A stretch of 42,337 bases of DNA from assembly GCA_964395765.1 (NCBI GenBank), contig CAYNCU010000007.1:1-42337 (forward strand). The letters run 5' to 3'. This document shows positions 29,266 to 38,042 of the stretch, piece by piece. Position numbers and translations under genes: made by a program. Source of the stretch: DATDPY01 sp964395765. Its GTDB lineage: Bacteria > Bacteroidota > Bacteroidia > Cytophagales > Cyclobacteriaceae. The notes under the pieces were generated by a model. The model worked only from the letters and a program-made list of their open reading frames with translations. It did no database searches and had not been told where the DNA came from. Every line of letters starts with the position of its first letter. Position 1 is the stretch's first letter.

Positions 29266-32004
29266 ATGAAGTGTTATAAAGTTACTTTTGCCCTGGCTGT
29301 TTTGTTGCTGCTGATGGCGTCATGTCGTAAACAAAAAATGCCTCCCCAACCTCCGTTAAATCTCAGAACCGAATATCTTAAAAACCCGTTGGGCATCGAT
29401 ACGCCGGTACCAAGATTTACCTGGGAAGTAAATGATACCATTCGCGGGGCTAGCCAATCGGCATACCGTATCCTTGTGGCGTCATCTCCTGATCGCCTTA
29501 AAAATGACCAAGGGGATATTTGGGATTCGGGAACCATCCAGAGCGATCAATCCAACCTGGTGGAGTATGGCGGCCCGGAATTAAAATCCGGACTGGAATA
29601 TTTCTGGAAAGTGATGACCTATGATGAAGACGGGCAGCCATCCGACTTCAGCAGCCCCGCTACCTTTGAGATGGGATTACTGAAACCCTGGAACTGGACG
29701 GCAAAATGGATCGGTATTAACGAGACCGGTAAACCACCCCGGTCGGTTATGGTCAGGAAGGATTTTACAGTCAAAGGTGAAATCACGAAAGCAAGAATTT
29801 ATGTATCCGGCCTCGGTACGTACCTGTTGTATATCAACGGCAAAAAAGTAGGGGATGATCTGCTGGAACCCGGATGGACGGATTACCCTGTGAAAGTGCA
29901 ATACCAGGTATATGACATTACCCAAATGCTTCAAAAGGGAAAAAACACGGTTGGAGCGATCCTGGGCAATATGTGGTGGTCCAGCGGACTGGGATGGCAG
30001 GGAAACGGAGGTGCCGTTTACAGCAATGGGCCACTTAGATTTATTGCCCAGCTTGAAATTGAATCGGAAAGAGATACTCTTAAAATAATCAGTGACCAGA
30101 CCTGGAAAGGGAGCCATTCCCCTTATCTCGCAAATACGATTTATAACGGCGTTACTTACGATTCCCGCCTTGAACAAAAAGGCTGGGATGAACCGGGCTA
30201 TAATGATTCCCGATGGATGCCTGTATCTGTAATCAATATGAACGGGGTAAGGATGGTTGCCCAGCAGGAACCCCCCGTACGTATCGCCGATCTTGTAACC
30301 CCGATAAAAATTACAGAACCCGTTCCCGGTAATTATGTTTTCGATATGGGAGTAAATATGGTTGGTTATTGCCAGTTGAAAGTAAATGCTTCGGCCGGTA
30401 CAAAAATCACCCTCCGGTATTCGGAACTGCTTCACCCGGATGGTACCGTAGCGCAGGAAAATTTAAGATCGGCGAAGGCTACAGACACATATATAGCCAA
30501 CGGCTCAGGAGCCGAAGTATTTGAACCTTATTTAACTTATCACGGATTCCGGTATGTACAGGTATCCGGCCTCCCAGAAAAACCGGACAAAAATACTTTG
30601 ACGGGTCTTGTTTTTTATTCTTCGGCTGAGCCCTCCGGGACCTTCTCATGTTCCAAAGGAATACTGGATTCCATTCAGTCGAATATCGTCAGGGGAGAAC
30701 GAAGCAACCTGATGAGTGTTCCAACCGATTGCCCGCAAAGGGATGAAAGGCTGGGATGGATGGGAGATGCTCAGCTTTTTGCCCCCACCGCCTGTTACAA
30801 TATGAACCTCGCCAGGTTTTTTTCGAAATGGGAAAGAGACATTATCGATTGCCAGGATAAAAAGGAAGGTTATGTTTACGATGTCAACCCAGCCATCGTC
30901 GTCAGCGGACCGGCAAAGCCTGCCTGGGGCGATGCGGTAATTGTCATCCCTTATGAGGTGTATAAATTTTACGGGGATAAACGGATCATTGAGGAAAATT
31001 ACTCCGGTATGAAGAAATGGGTGGAATACATGCATAGTAAAAGTGTAAATAATGTATACACCTGGTCCAATGAAGATTCCACCTGGTTCGGATATGGTGA
31101 TTGGGTGGCTGTGAAACCTTCTCCTTCCAAACCGATATCCCAGGCCTACTATTATTATTCTACCAAATTACTTGCTCAAATGGCCGAAGTGATCGGGAAT
31201 GAGGAGGATGCAGGCATCCTGTCAAAAAGATTAACTTCCATCAAGGCTGCCTATAATCGCTTATATTTCAGGCCCGATTCTGTATCCTATGAAGGAGAGA
31301 CGCAAACGGCCAACCTGGTACCGGTAAAATTCGGACTTACCGATAATGACAATGACAAGGCGGTGATGAAAACAGTGGCTGAAAATGTGTTGGACAACCA
31401 TGATCACCCGACCACCGGTTTTATCGGCACACCGCTGCTACTCCCCTTGCTATGTGATTACGGCTACCAGGATATTGCCTATAAAACTGCCGTCCAGACC
31501 TCTTATCCATCCTGGGGATATATGGTTTCGCAGGGGGCAACAACCATGTGGGAACTCTGGAACAGTGACAAGGAGCCCCCGGATCAAATGAACAGCAGGA
31601 ATCATTTCGCGTTGGGTTCAGTGGGGGAATGGTATTATGAATATATCGCAGGCATAAAGCCCGATATAAAAGATCCGGGATTTAAACACAGCATAATCCG
31701 ACCTGAGCCGATGGGTGATCTTACGCACGCCAGGGGAATCATCAACACCCCCTACGGGATGCTCGTCAGTGAATGGAGTACGGAAAATGCCGATTTTCAA
31801 TGGCACTTAAAAATCCCGGCCAATACGTCGGCGGAAATTCATATCCCGGTGCATGGAAATAAGAAGATCGAGGAAAGCGGCAAAACAATTTACAGGCGGG
31901 GCAGCCTGGTGCGAAACCATGATTATATCAGGCTCCTTTCGGTAACCGACGACGAAGTGATTTTCGAGGTTAAAGCAGGAAATTATAATTTTCTTGTATT
32001 ATAG
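29266..32004 (+). CDS. Alpha-L-rhamnosidase, GH78, lipoprotein
   Basis: A 912-residue lipoprotein alpha-L-rhamnosidase. The signal ends in LMASC (Cys20). The order is the classical one: an N-terminal fibronectin-like domain (about 30-135), a beta-sandwich, a concanavalin-like domain, an (alpha/alpha)6 catalytic domain and a C-terminal beta domain. The general acid Glu494 lies in DCPQRDERLGWMGDAQ, and the general base Glu788 in FALGSVGEWYYEYIAG, both as expected for an inverting GH78 enzyme. It should remove terminal alpha-L-rhamnose from glycans or glycosides at the cell surface or in the periplasm. The ATG at 29266 starts the signal peptide; ATGs at 29245 and 29260 are in frame, but the first lies in the repeat copy. 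Confidence 0.93.
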   Translation: MKCYKVTFALAVLLLLMASCRKQKMPPQPPLNLRTEYLKNPLGIDTPVPRFTWEVNDTIRGASQSAYRILVASSPDRLKNDQGDIWDSGTIQSDQSNLVEYGGPELKSGLEYFWKVMTYDEDGQPSDFSSPATFEMGLLKPWNWTAKWIGINETGKPPRSVMVRKDFTVKGEITKARIYVSGLGTYLLYINGKKVGDDLLEPGWTDYPVKVQYQVYDITQMLQKGKNTVGAILGNMWWSSGLGWQGNGGAVYSNGPLRFIAQLEIESERDTLKIISDQTWKGSHSPYLANTIYNGVTYDSRLEQKGWDEPGYNDSRWMPVSVINMNGVRMVAQQEPPVRIADLVTPIKITEPVPGNYVFDMGVNMVGYCQLKVNASAGTKITLRYSELLHPDGTVAQENLRSAKATDTYIANGSGAEVFEPYLTYHGFRYVQVSGLPEKPDKNTLTGLVFYSSAEPSGTFSCSKGILDSIQSNIVRGERSNLMSVPTDCPQRDERLGWMGDAQLFAPTACYNMNLARFFSKWERDIIDCQDKKEGYVYDVNPAIVVSGPAKPAWGDAVIVIPYEVYKFYGDKRIIEENYSGMKKWVEYMHSKSVNNVYTWSNEDSTWFGYGDWVAVKPSPSKPISQAYYYYSTKLLAQMAEVIGNEEDAGILSKRLTSIKAAYNRLYFRPDSVSYEGETQTANLVPVKFGLTDNDNDKAVMKTVAENVLDNHDHPTTGFIGTPLLLPLLCDYGYQDIAYKTAVQTSYPSWGYMVSQGATTMWELWNSDKEPPDQMNSRNHFALGSVGEWYYEYIAGIKPDIKDPGFKHSIIRPEPMGDLTHARGIINTPYGMLVSEWSTENADFQWHLKIPANTSAEIHIPVHGNKKIEESGKTIYRRGSLVRNHDYIRLLSVTDDEVIFEVKAGNYNFLVL

Positions 32005-32089
32005 TACAAAGGCCGTCTCTCACATGGTCCTGCTTCATATGGTTATGACATACCTTGCCATGTCTTTTCTTTTCTCGCCTTTTATGTGC

Positions 32090-32107
32090 CACGCCTTTTA
32101 AGGCGTG
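32090..32107. repeat. 18-bp palindrome in the GH78-DUF1080 gap
   Basis: CACGCCTTTTAAGGCGTG is a perfect palindrome, 86 bp after the GH78 stop. It is followed by TTAATAAA rather than a T-run, so it could be a weak terminator or an operator for the DUF1080 gene. Confidence 0.6.
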
Positions 32108-32192
32108 TTAATAAACCCCCATATCAAATTCGGCATAACAGCATTTCACCTTAAATCGGTTTATTCATGACTGATAATTTATGTCGATTTAC

Positions 32193-32223
32193 TTTGTTCG
32201 CAATTTCGTTGTTCTTAAATTTC
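32193..32223 (+). promoter_or_regulatory. Candidate promoter of the DUF1080 gene
   Basis: TTTG (32193-32196), 19 bp, then TAAATTTC (32216-32223), one base from TAnnTTTG. The implied leader is about 55 nt before the ATG at 32285. Confidence 0.45.
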
Positions 32224-32284
32224 TCTTACTTAATGATTTTTTAAGCTGGATATCCTGATAATTTTTTTACAAATTTTTACATCT

Positions 32285-32971
32285 ATGAAAAAGTTATTTT
32301 TTACATCATTGATTATGCTCGCCTCATTTTCCGGTTTTTCCCAGGACGGGAGCTGGACCGAGTTATTTAACAGCAAGGACCTGAGCGGGTGGAAACACAT
32401 CGGTCCGGGCGAAGTGGTTGTTGAAAACGGAGTTATGAAAACTGTTAGCGGCATGGGCCTTTTATGGTATACCTCCCGGAAATTCCAGGATGTGGAAATA
32501 AAGGTGATCTATAATGTGGCGGATAATGACGTAAACTCGGGAGTATTTATTCGTTTGCCGGAAGCCCCGGCGGATCCCTGGGAAGCGGTGAACAAAGGTT
32601 ATGAAGTGCAGATCGACAACGGTATGCGCCACCTTTCGGACCCCTACCATGTAACGGGTGATCTTTATTCTCTTACCAAGGCAATGGCCTATCCCCAAAA
32701 ACAGGCGGGAGAATGGAACGATATGAGAATCATACTCGACGGCCCGATCACAATTGTTTATGTGAATGGGAAAAAAGTTACCCATTATGCGGAAGGTCAG
32801 CCTGTGCCTCCTGAAAAAAGGTGGTTCGAGCCGGATCGCGGCCCGCGGCCTTTATCCGGGTATATAGGGATACAAAATCATGATGACCTGTCGACTGCCT
32901 TTTTTAAGGAAATAGCGGTCAGACCACTCCAGGATAAGGAAAAATATTATTACGGCATTTATCAACCATAG
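32285..32971 (+). CDS. Exported DUF1080 (3-keto-disaccharide hydrolase-like) protein
   Basis: A 228-residue exported protein: a signal peptide (MKKLFFTSLIMLASFSGFSQ) and one DUF1080 domain of concanavalin-like fold. The recognisable features are ELFNSKDLSGWKHIG at the start, VNSGVFIRLPE, GYEVQIDN, GEWNDMRI and the closing GYIGIQNHDD-FFKEIAV strands. Members of this family are annotated as 3-keto-disaccharide hydrolases and have been linked to cleavage of 3-keto-glycosides made by Gfo/Idh/MocA oxidoreductases. The presence of such an oxidoreductase 3 kb upstream fits. The gene has its own promoter-like motif. Confidence 0.9.
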   Translation: MKKLFFTSLIMLASFSGFSQDGSWTELFNSKDLSGWKHIGPGEVVVENGVMKTVSGMGLLWYTSRKFQDVEIKVIYNVADNDVNSGVFIRLPEAPADPWEAVNKGYEVQIDNGMRHLSDPYHVTGDLYSLTKAMAYPQKQAGEWNDMRIILDGPITIVYVNGKKVTHYAEGQPVPPEKRWFEPDRGPRPLSGYIGIQNHDDLSTAFFKEIAVRPLQDKEKYYYGIYQP

Positions 32972-33003
32972 TAATTTAAGCTGAGGTACGGTAATTTTGC
33001 GGG

Positions 33004-34065
33004 ATGAGGTTCTTCCTTTGGGTGTTATCAGGGCTCCTTTTTTATACAACCGCATTCGCACAAAACTTAATTCCGAACCCCGGTTTTGAATCACATATTC
33101 ATTGCCCCGCAAGAATGGCGAGTTCGGTTGCCCAGGCGCCATTCAGGAATTGGTTTTCTCCTTCAAAGGCCACTCCTGATTTGTTTTCTGCATGTGTACC
33201 TTCATTCTTCGATGTTTCGGTACCTGGTAATTTTGCCGGTTACTCTCAACCGGAGGAAGGGAATTCTTATGCGGGATTATTTTACGGCAGTCCGTATGAT
33301 ACAGGAGAACGTTGCTATAGGGAATATTTGATGTGCAGGCTGATAAAGCCACTGATTAAGGACAGCACTTATCTTTTAACATTTTATACGCGCCCTTCCT
33401 CCAACAGCCCTTACATTACCGATACTATCACCATTGCATTTGCGCATGATTCGATTTCTAAAAACAATGATAGTAGGATCAAGGGCCTGCAATATTTAAC
33501 CTATGCAATGGATACGGTCGAGCGGCCTGATCAATGGCACAAAATCAATTTTTCATTAAAAGCCCGTGGTGATGAAGTATTTCTGATCATTGGAAATTTC
33601 CTGCTACCCGGCCCGGATGCTTACCAGCCTCATTCCCCGGGCTCATCTAAAAATGTTAACCTTGCCCGGTCCGCATTTTACCTGTTTGATGATTTTTCCC
33701 TTAACCTTAAATACCCGCCGACGCCTTTTGTTGTTGACAAATTCTTTACACTCAATAAAATTTACTTCGCTTTCGATTCTTATTTAATCAATGACGAAGC
33801 GAAAGAAGAAATCGGCAGGCTTTCCGATTTTTTACTGAACAACCCCGGCTTACGATTACAGATCGCCGGTAACGCGGATTCTACCGGATCCCGGGATTAT
33901 AACCGCATGCTTTCAGAACACAGGGCCGAATCGGTAAAGAGTGAAATCGTAAAATCGGGCATCGATAGCCTTCGTATTCAAATGCTGGCACTGGGAGAAG
34001 ATGACCCCGCCTCGAAAATCGACTCCCTGAATCGCCGCGTAGAATTTAAATTTCTTTCTAAATAG
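33004..34065 (+). CDS. OmpA-family protein with N-terminal exported domain
   Basis: A 353-residue exported protein. A signal peptide (about 1-20, ending AFAQ) is followed by a beta-rich domain of about 210 residues starting LIPNPGFESHIHCP, a pattern typical of jelly-roll, carbohydrate-binding-like modules in this phylum. The C-terminal OmpA-like peptidoglycan-binding domain (about 245-353) has the usual IYFAFDSYLINDEAKEEI and GNADSTGSRDYNRMLSEHRAE. It probably tethers a surface or periplasmic module to peptidoglycan. Start ATG at 33004, 32 bp after the DUF1080 stop, so co-transcription is possible. Confidence 0.87.
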   Translation: MRFFLWVLSGLLFYTTAFAQNLIPNPGFESHIHCPARMASSVAQAPFRNWFSPSKATPDLFSACVPSFFDVSVPGNFAGYSQPEEGNSYAGLFYGSPYDTGERCYREYLMCRLIKPLIKDSTYLLTFYTRPSSNSPYITDTITIAFAHDSISKNNDSRIKGLQYLTYAMDTVERPDQWHKINFSLKARGDEVFLIIGNFLLPGPDAYQPHSPGSSKNVNLARSAFYLFDDFSLNLKYPPTPFVVDKFFTLNKIYFAFDSYLINDEAKEEIGRLSDFLLNNPGLRLQIAGNADSTGSRDYNRMLSEHRAESVKSEIVKSGIDSLRIQMLALGEDDPASKIDSLNRRVEFKFLSK

Positions 34066-34268
34066 CCGGTCATTTAAAGATCCTGCAAACAATTCAACTA
34101 TTGATTCCTGTAACTCAGCATATTCGTACCTTCTGTGATGAAAAAACCGGGTAACTATCGCAAACGGAAATGAGAGGAAATCTCACCAGGAAGAATAATT
34201 TGTCAAATGGCCATTCGCCGATTGAAAATTTTCATTTAAATATTTTAAAGCAGGAGACAAGTTAAAAG

Positions 34269-35843
34269 TTAGTCTGAAGGCGGGATTAATTTGATCTCCA
34301 CTCTCCGGTTAATATAATTCTGTCTATCCTTAGGCATCCGGATCAGGGGATGCGCCTCTCCGAAATATTCTACCTTAATCACAAAATCCGGCACTCCTTT
34401 CGATATAAAATATTGCTTTACGTTCTCCGCCCGTCTTTTGGACAGATCGAGGTTATGCGATTCCGTTCCGCTTTGGTCGGCATAACCGGATAGAAGGACG
34501 CGGTATTTTTTGTTGCGGAATAAAAACCGGGTTATGGAATCCAGCTTTTCCGGTGCCTGGCCGGTAATGGAATCCTGGTTAAGATTGAAAAATACAAGCT
34601 CCGTATTTTCCTTTTCCAGCAAAATATGATCGGGGGTGATCTCAGGAACTTTTATATCATGAATCGATAATAATTCCGTATATTTTTTATAATTTTTTGC
34701 TGTCACTTCCTTGATGTAGTCCCCGGCAATTTTCTGGATGACCAGGGAGTATTCCCCTGACAGGCTGTTGCTTTTCGCGTGGGCGACCAGGTGATGGGTC
34801 TGTTTGCTGATGATGCTGATGCTGGATTCGACAGGATTGCCGTAATAGTCGGTGACTAATCCGTTAATGACCAGCGTGGGCAGTGGACGGAATAATTCAC
34901 CCGGGTTATCGACCACCATATGGTAGATGTCGTCATTTCGAAGGTAAAAAATTTCGGTACCTAGTGAATTCATGGTAAAGCCGTAATCGTCGCCGGACGT
35001 ATTGAAGGCAGGCCCCAGATTGATGATCTCATCGTGCGAACCATCGGGGTGGATGATGGTTTTGAAAATATCAAGTCCGCCGTAGCCGCCGTATCCTGCT
35101 GAGGAAAAGAAAAGCGTTTTCCCGTCGGCGGCGAGAAATACGGATCGTTCATCCTTATCCGTGCTTAAATCGAGTTTTTGGGGGTAGGTCCATTTACCAT
35201 TGATCTTTCTTGCCATGTACAGGTCCATCGGCTCATCATATATTTTCCCTGCGGCAAAAATGAACATATTGCCGTCCGGTGAAAAAGTAGACCCATCAGT
35301 AGCATACAACCAGTCGTTCGCTTTGATGCGGTCGTAAAAGAAATCATGAATAGCGCCCCCCAGCGGTTTGGGCACCCCCCAGACATCCCCATGCAACTCG
35401 CTGATATAGTAAGGCCCACCTTCCTTTTCCCAGCCTTCCCTCCAGCTCTGGAAAATAACAAACTGTCCGTCCGGTGTTACATTCGGCTCATCTTCACCCA
35501 TTTCAGTATTCACATTCTGTCCCAGGCATACCGGTGCCGACCATGTACTGTCAACCCGCTTGCTGAAATAGATATCGCCATCCGCTTCCACATGCCCTCG
35601 ATAGGTCGTATAGGTAGAATCCGACCAGGGCATTCCTCCCCGTCCTGAAAGAAAAAATAAATAGTTGCCGTCCGGGGTCAGGCATAAGTTGGTCTCCCGG
35701 TACGGACTGTTGATGATATCCATCCGTTTTACACTTTTGGGGTGAATGTTCAGAACAGGAATTTCAGGCTGCTGGGCATGCAACCAAAAATTTATACCTG
35801 CAGAATAAAATAATAGCAGCAATATTTTTTTCAATGACTTCAA
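34269..35843 (-). CDS. PD40 propeller / OmpA-family protein
   Basis: A 524-residue exported protein of a type common in this phylum. A signal peptide ends near LHAQQ. PD40-type beta-propeller repeats (about 45-320) each carry a DG-N/Q-hydrophobic signature: LTPDGNYLFFLSGRGG, VTPDGQFVIFQS, FSPDGNMFIFAA and LAADGKTLFFSSAG. A CarboxypepD_reg-like domain spans about 328-400. The C-terminal OmpA domain (about 410-524) has LSGYADQSGTESHNLDLSKRRAE. Relatives are associated with gliding/type IX secretion envelopes or general peptidoglycan anchoring; I would not choose. No ATG precedes the signal peptide: the best start is a TTG at 35843, with another at 35834. It converges with the other OmpA gene. 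Confidence 0.85.
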   Translation of the reverse strand: MKSLKKILLLLFYSAGINFWLHAQQPEIPVLNIHPKSVKRMDIINSPYRETNLCLTPDGNYLFFLSGRGGMPWSDSTYTTYRGHVEADGDIYFSKRVDSTWSAPVCLGQNVNTEMGEDEPNVTPDGQFVIFQSWREGWEKEGGPYYISELHGDVWGVPKPLGGAIHDFFYDRIKANDWLYATDGSTFSPDGNMFIFAAGKIYDEPMDLYMARKINGKWTYPQKLDLSTDKDERSVFLAADGKTLFFSSAGYGGYGGLDIFKTIIHPDGSHDEIINLGPAFNTSGDDYGFTMNSLGTEIFYLRNDDIYHMVVDNPGELFRPLPTLVINGLVTDYYGNPVESSISIISKQTHHLVAHAKSNSLSGEYSLVIQKIAGDYIKEVTAKNYKKYTELLSIHDIKVPEITPDHILLEKENTELVFFNLNQDSITGQAPEKLDSITRFLFRNKKYRVLLSGYADQSGTESHNLDLSKRRAENVKQYFISKGVPDFVIKVEYFGEAHPLIRMPKDRQNYINRRVEIKLIPPSD

Positions 35844-36049
35844 TAAAGGATTCGCTTAATGAATTCAAATATTTAAACGGGATTATAAAATTGATTTCTT
35901 AAAATTAAATCCTCTGATATCAACTTAACGAGAATTCTGTTTGAGGAGATATCATTAGGAGCGAATAAAATGTTAAAAAACTTGAATACAAACAGAATAT
36001 TGAATAAATTAATTATGATAAGTGAATTGACCTTTAAAAAGAAACGACT

Positions 36050-36619
36050 ATGAAAAAATTTTCGATACGGACAATTCTCATTGCCATTACTATTCTTATC
36101 ATGAAGGCCCCGGCAATAGGTCAGACTGGCGCTCTTCCGCGTGAAATCAGTAACTTCTATAAAACCAAGAACTTCTTGAGTACTTACAGCCTTAAAAACG
36201 AGAGAGAAATAATCAATGCAAGTTTATTGAGAAAACAGGATCTTTCCACGTTACATAACCCGAGGTTAAGGCAGATTGCCTATTTGCTTTTTTCCATGAG
36301 TAAAGAATATTATTATCCTGAATTTGCCAGCCTGAATAGATCAGGCATACCTTTTGAACTGATTATGCCTTCCACTTATAAAATAGGGAATTGGTATAAG
36401 AATGAAAATCATGTTACAGTTTACGTGAATACCTATATTCTCGGTGAAATGTATAACCGCGTAACCGTAGCTTCCTATAAACCTGGCCGGACACCTGATG
36501 ATATGGATAAGTTCGATTATTCAAAGGGTTCGGCTTATCGGTACCGGGAGATCCATGAATGGAGCCTTGAAAATGGAAGGTGGGTGAAGGAATCGGTAAA
36601 TAAGGTTCTCATCCACTAG
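36050..36619 (+). CDS. Exported hypothetical protein
   Basis: A 189-residue exported protein of unknown function. The signal peptide (about 1-25) ends at APAIGQ. The mature part starts TGALPREISNFYKTKNFLSTY and has an Asn/Tyr-rich core with several predicted strands and helices (VTVYVNTYILGEMYNRVTVASY). I see no catalytic motif, no lipobox and no membrane segment. It stands alone, between divergently and co-directionally arranged envelope genes, with clear AT-rich leader sequence and an ATG at 36050. Confidence 0.72.
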   Translation: MKKFSIRTILIAITILIMKAPAIGQTGALPREISNFYKTKNFLSTYSLKNEREIINASLLRKQDLSTLHNPRLRQIAYLLFSMSKEYYYPEFASLNRSGIPFELIMPSTYKIGNWYKNENHVTVYVNTYILGEMYNRVTVASYKPGRTPDDMDKFDYSKGSAYRYREIHEWSLENGRWVKESVNKVLIH

Positions 36620-36835
36620 CCTGCCTTCGCCGGTTTATAATTCATCGGGCATAGGGGATCCCGTTCTGCATCCCGGGTATTTTATTTTTAGTGAATGGGA
36701 TCAATGGACGGTAGCAAATTTGTCTCCTCCGTGCTTGAACTATTATTTCATATATATTGTTCAATTAATATAAAGCATGCGGTTAAAAGGGACGTTAATT
36801 TTTTGCGGTTTCAATATCAGTAATAAAAAATACCA

Positions 36836-37288
36836 ATGAAGGTCTGGTCCGAAGCATTTAAATACGGCGAATTTATTCCAATAAAATTTACCTGCGACGG
36901 AAAGAATATTTCACCGTCCCTGTCGTGGTCTGATATTCCCGACGGATGCCATTCTCTGACCCTGATCTGCGATGACCCCGATGCCCCCGGAAACACATGG
37001 GTACACTGGGTGGTATTTAATATTCCTTCCGGCGAAAAGGAATTGCCGGAAAATTTTTCTCAGAACCCTGCCCGGATCCACGGCGTCGTGGAGGGGACTA
37101 ACAGCTGGGGAAGAAAGGGCTATGGAGGACCCTGCCCACCACCAGGAGAACACCGGTATTTTTTTAAATTATATGCATTGAACGAAATTCTTTATCTGGA
37201 TTCAAAAGCTAAAAAAACTGATCTTCTGAAAGCCATGCAAAGTCATATCCTGGCTGAAGCGGAGACCATGGGAAGATACAGCCGTTAA
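36836..37288 (+). CDS. YbhB/YbcL-type PEBP family protein
   Basis: A 150-residue phosphatidylethanolamine-binding-protein homologue of the bacterial YbhB/YbcL type. Both conserved ligand-site motifs are present: CDDPDAPGNTWVHWVVFNIP and GYGGPCPPPGEHRYFFKLYAL. There is no signal peptide, so it is probably cytoplasmic. The role of bacterial members is not well defined. The full family length is present. The Mth938-like gene starts 6 bp after its stop, so the two are one transcription unit. Confidence 0.93.
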   Translation: MKVWSEAFKYGEFIPIKFTCDGKNISPSLSWSDIPDGCHSLTLICDDPDAPGNTWVHWVVFNIPSGEKELPENFSQNPARIHGVVEGTNSWGRKGYGGPCPPPGEHRYFFKLYALNEILYLDSKAKKTDLLKAMQSHILAEAETMGRYSR

Positions 37289-37294
37289 AAATTT

Positions 37295-37666
37295 ATGGAA
37301 ATAGTGAAGAACCACATTGATTCCGCTTCCTTCGGGTCGATTATCGTTGACGGAAAGAAATATATTCATGATATAATTATCTCCCTGGATGGCAGGGTTT
37401 CGAAACGAAAGAAGAAGCTCTCTAAGCAAGTCTTCGGGACATCGCATGTGATTTCGCTCCTGGAAGCCGAATATGTTTATGAAAGTGGAGCCGAAAGGAT
37501 CATAGTAGGAGCAGGGCATAACGGCATGGTGATCCTGTCCACAGAGGCCGCTGATTTTTTCCGCTCGAATATCTGCTCGGTGGTCCTGCTGCCCACGCCG
37601 GAAGCTGCCCACGCCTTCAACACCTCCACAGGAAAAATGATCGCCTTGTTTCATATCACCTGCTGA
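37295..37666 (+). CDS. Mth938-like domain protein
   Basis: A 123-residue protein of the Mth938/NDUFAF3-like fold family. It begins with IDSASFGSIIVDGKKYIHDI, has an IIVGAGHNGMVILS strand-turn-strand and ends LPTPEAAHAFNTSTGKMIALFHITC. Members bind no known cofactor and have no settled bacterial function; eukaryotic relatives assist respiratory complex I assembly. It is tightly coupled to the upstream PEBP gene. A 7-bp stem hairpin (37657-37677) surrounds the stop codon. Confidence 0.85.
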   Translation: MEIVKNHIDSASFGSIIVDGKKYIHDIIISLDGRVSKRKKKLSKQVFGTSHVISLLEAEYVYESGAERIIVGAGHNGMVILSTEAADFFRSNICSVVLLPTPEAAHAFNTSTGKMIALFHITC

Positions 37667-37677
37667 CCCGGCAGGTG
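37657..37677 (+). other. Hairpin spanning the stop codon of the Mth938-like gene
   Basis: CACCTGC (37657-37663) pairs with GCAGGTG (37671-37677) around a 7-nt loop that contains the TGA stop. There is no T-run, so termination here would be weak or Rho-dependent. Confidence 0.55.
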
Positions 37678-37763
37678 GTCGAAAACGGCTTACCCTATCT
37701 TCCGGATCGTTGATCTCAATTTAAACTTTCAAAGTCAGGCCTATAAGCTTGAAGTTCAACACT

Positions 37764-37886
37764 ATGAAAAAATTTTTCCGAAACCACGGAAGCCACAAAA
37801 CTCAAGTGAGGCAGACCGTCCCGACTGAGATGAAGGGGAACAAAAAAAAATTACAACCTTTGACGACCTGTTACGTTAGGAGGTAA
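37764..37886 (+). CDS. Possible small basic peptide upstream of kamA
   Basis: A 40-residue open frame, starting MKKFFRNHGSHKTQVRQ and ending LTTCYVRR, in a 376-bp gap that is otherwise empty. It contains a run of three Lys codons (AAA) at residues 27-29 and is strongly basic. It lies 156 bp before kamA in the same direction. It could be a small protein, a regulatory leader peptide whose Lys codons sense lysine supply, or chance. I find no paired terminator/antiterminator fold that would support attenuation, so confidence is low. Confidence 0.25.
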   Translation: MKKFFRNHGSHKTQVRQTVPTEMKGNKKKLQPLTTCYVRR

Positions 37887-38042
37887 GTATTAAAATAGTC
37901 TTTAATATTTTGAATTTAATTTAAAAATGACCTATAATTACTGCGATTTTAAGAGGGACCAACAGAAACTTTTAAATGATTCTTTAAATATTAGTGGTTA
38001 CCAAATTTAACACACACACAAAAACGAGTAATTATTCAGCTT
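37887..38042 (+). other. AT-rich leader of kamA
   Basis: AT-rich with A/T runs and a CA-repeat (ACACACACACA) just before the kamA start. The promoter is presumably here, but no convincing TTG / TAnnTTTG pair was found. No small gene is seen. Confidence 0.4.
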
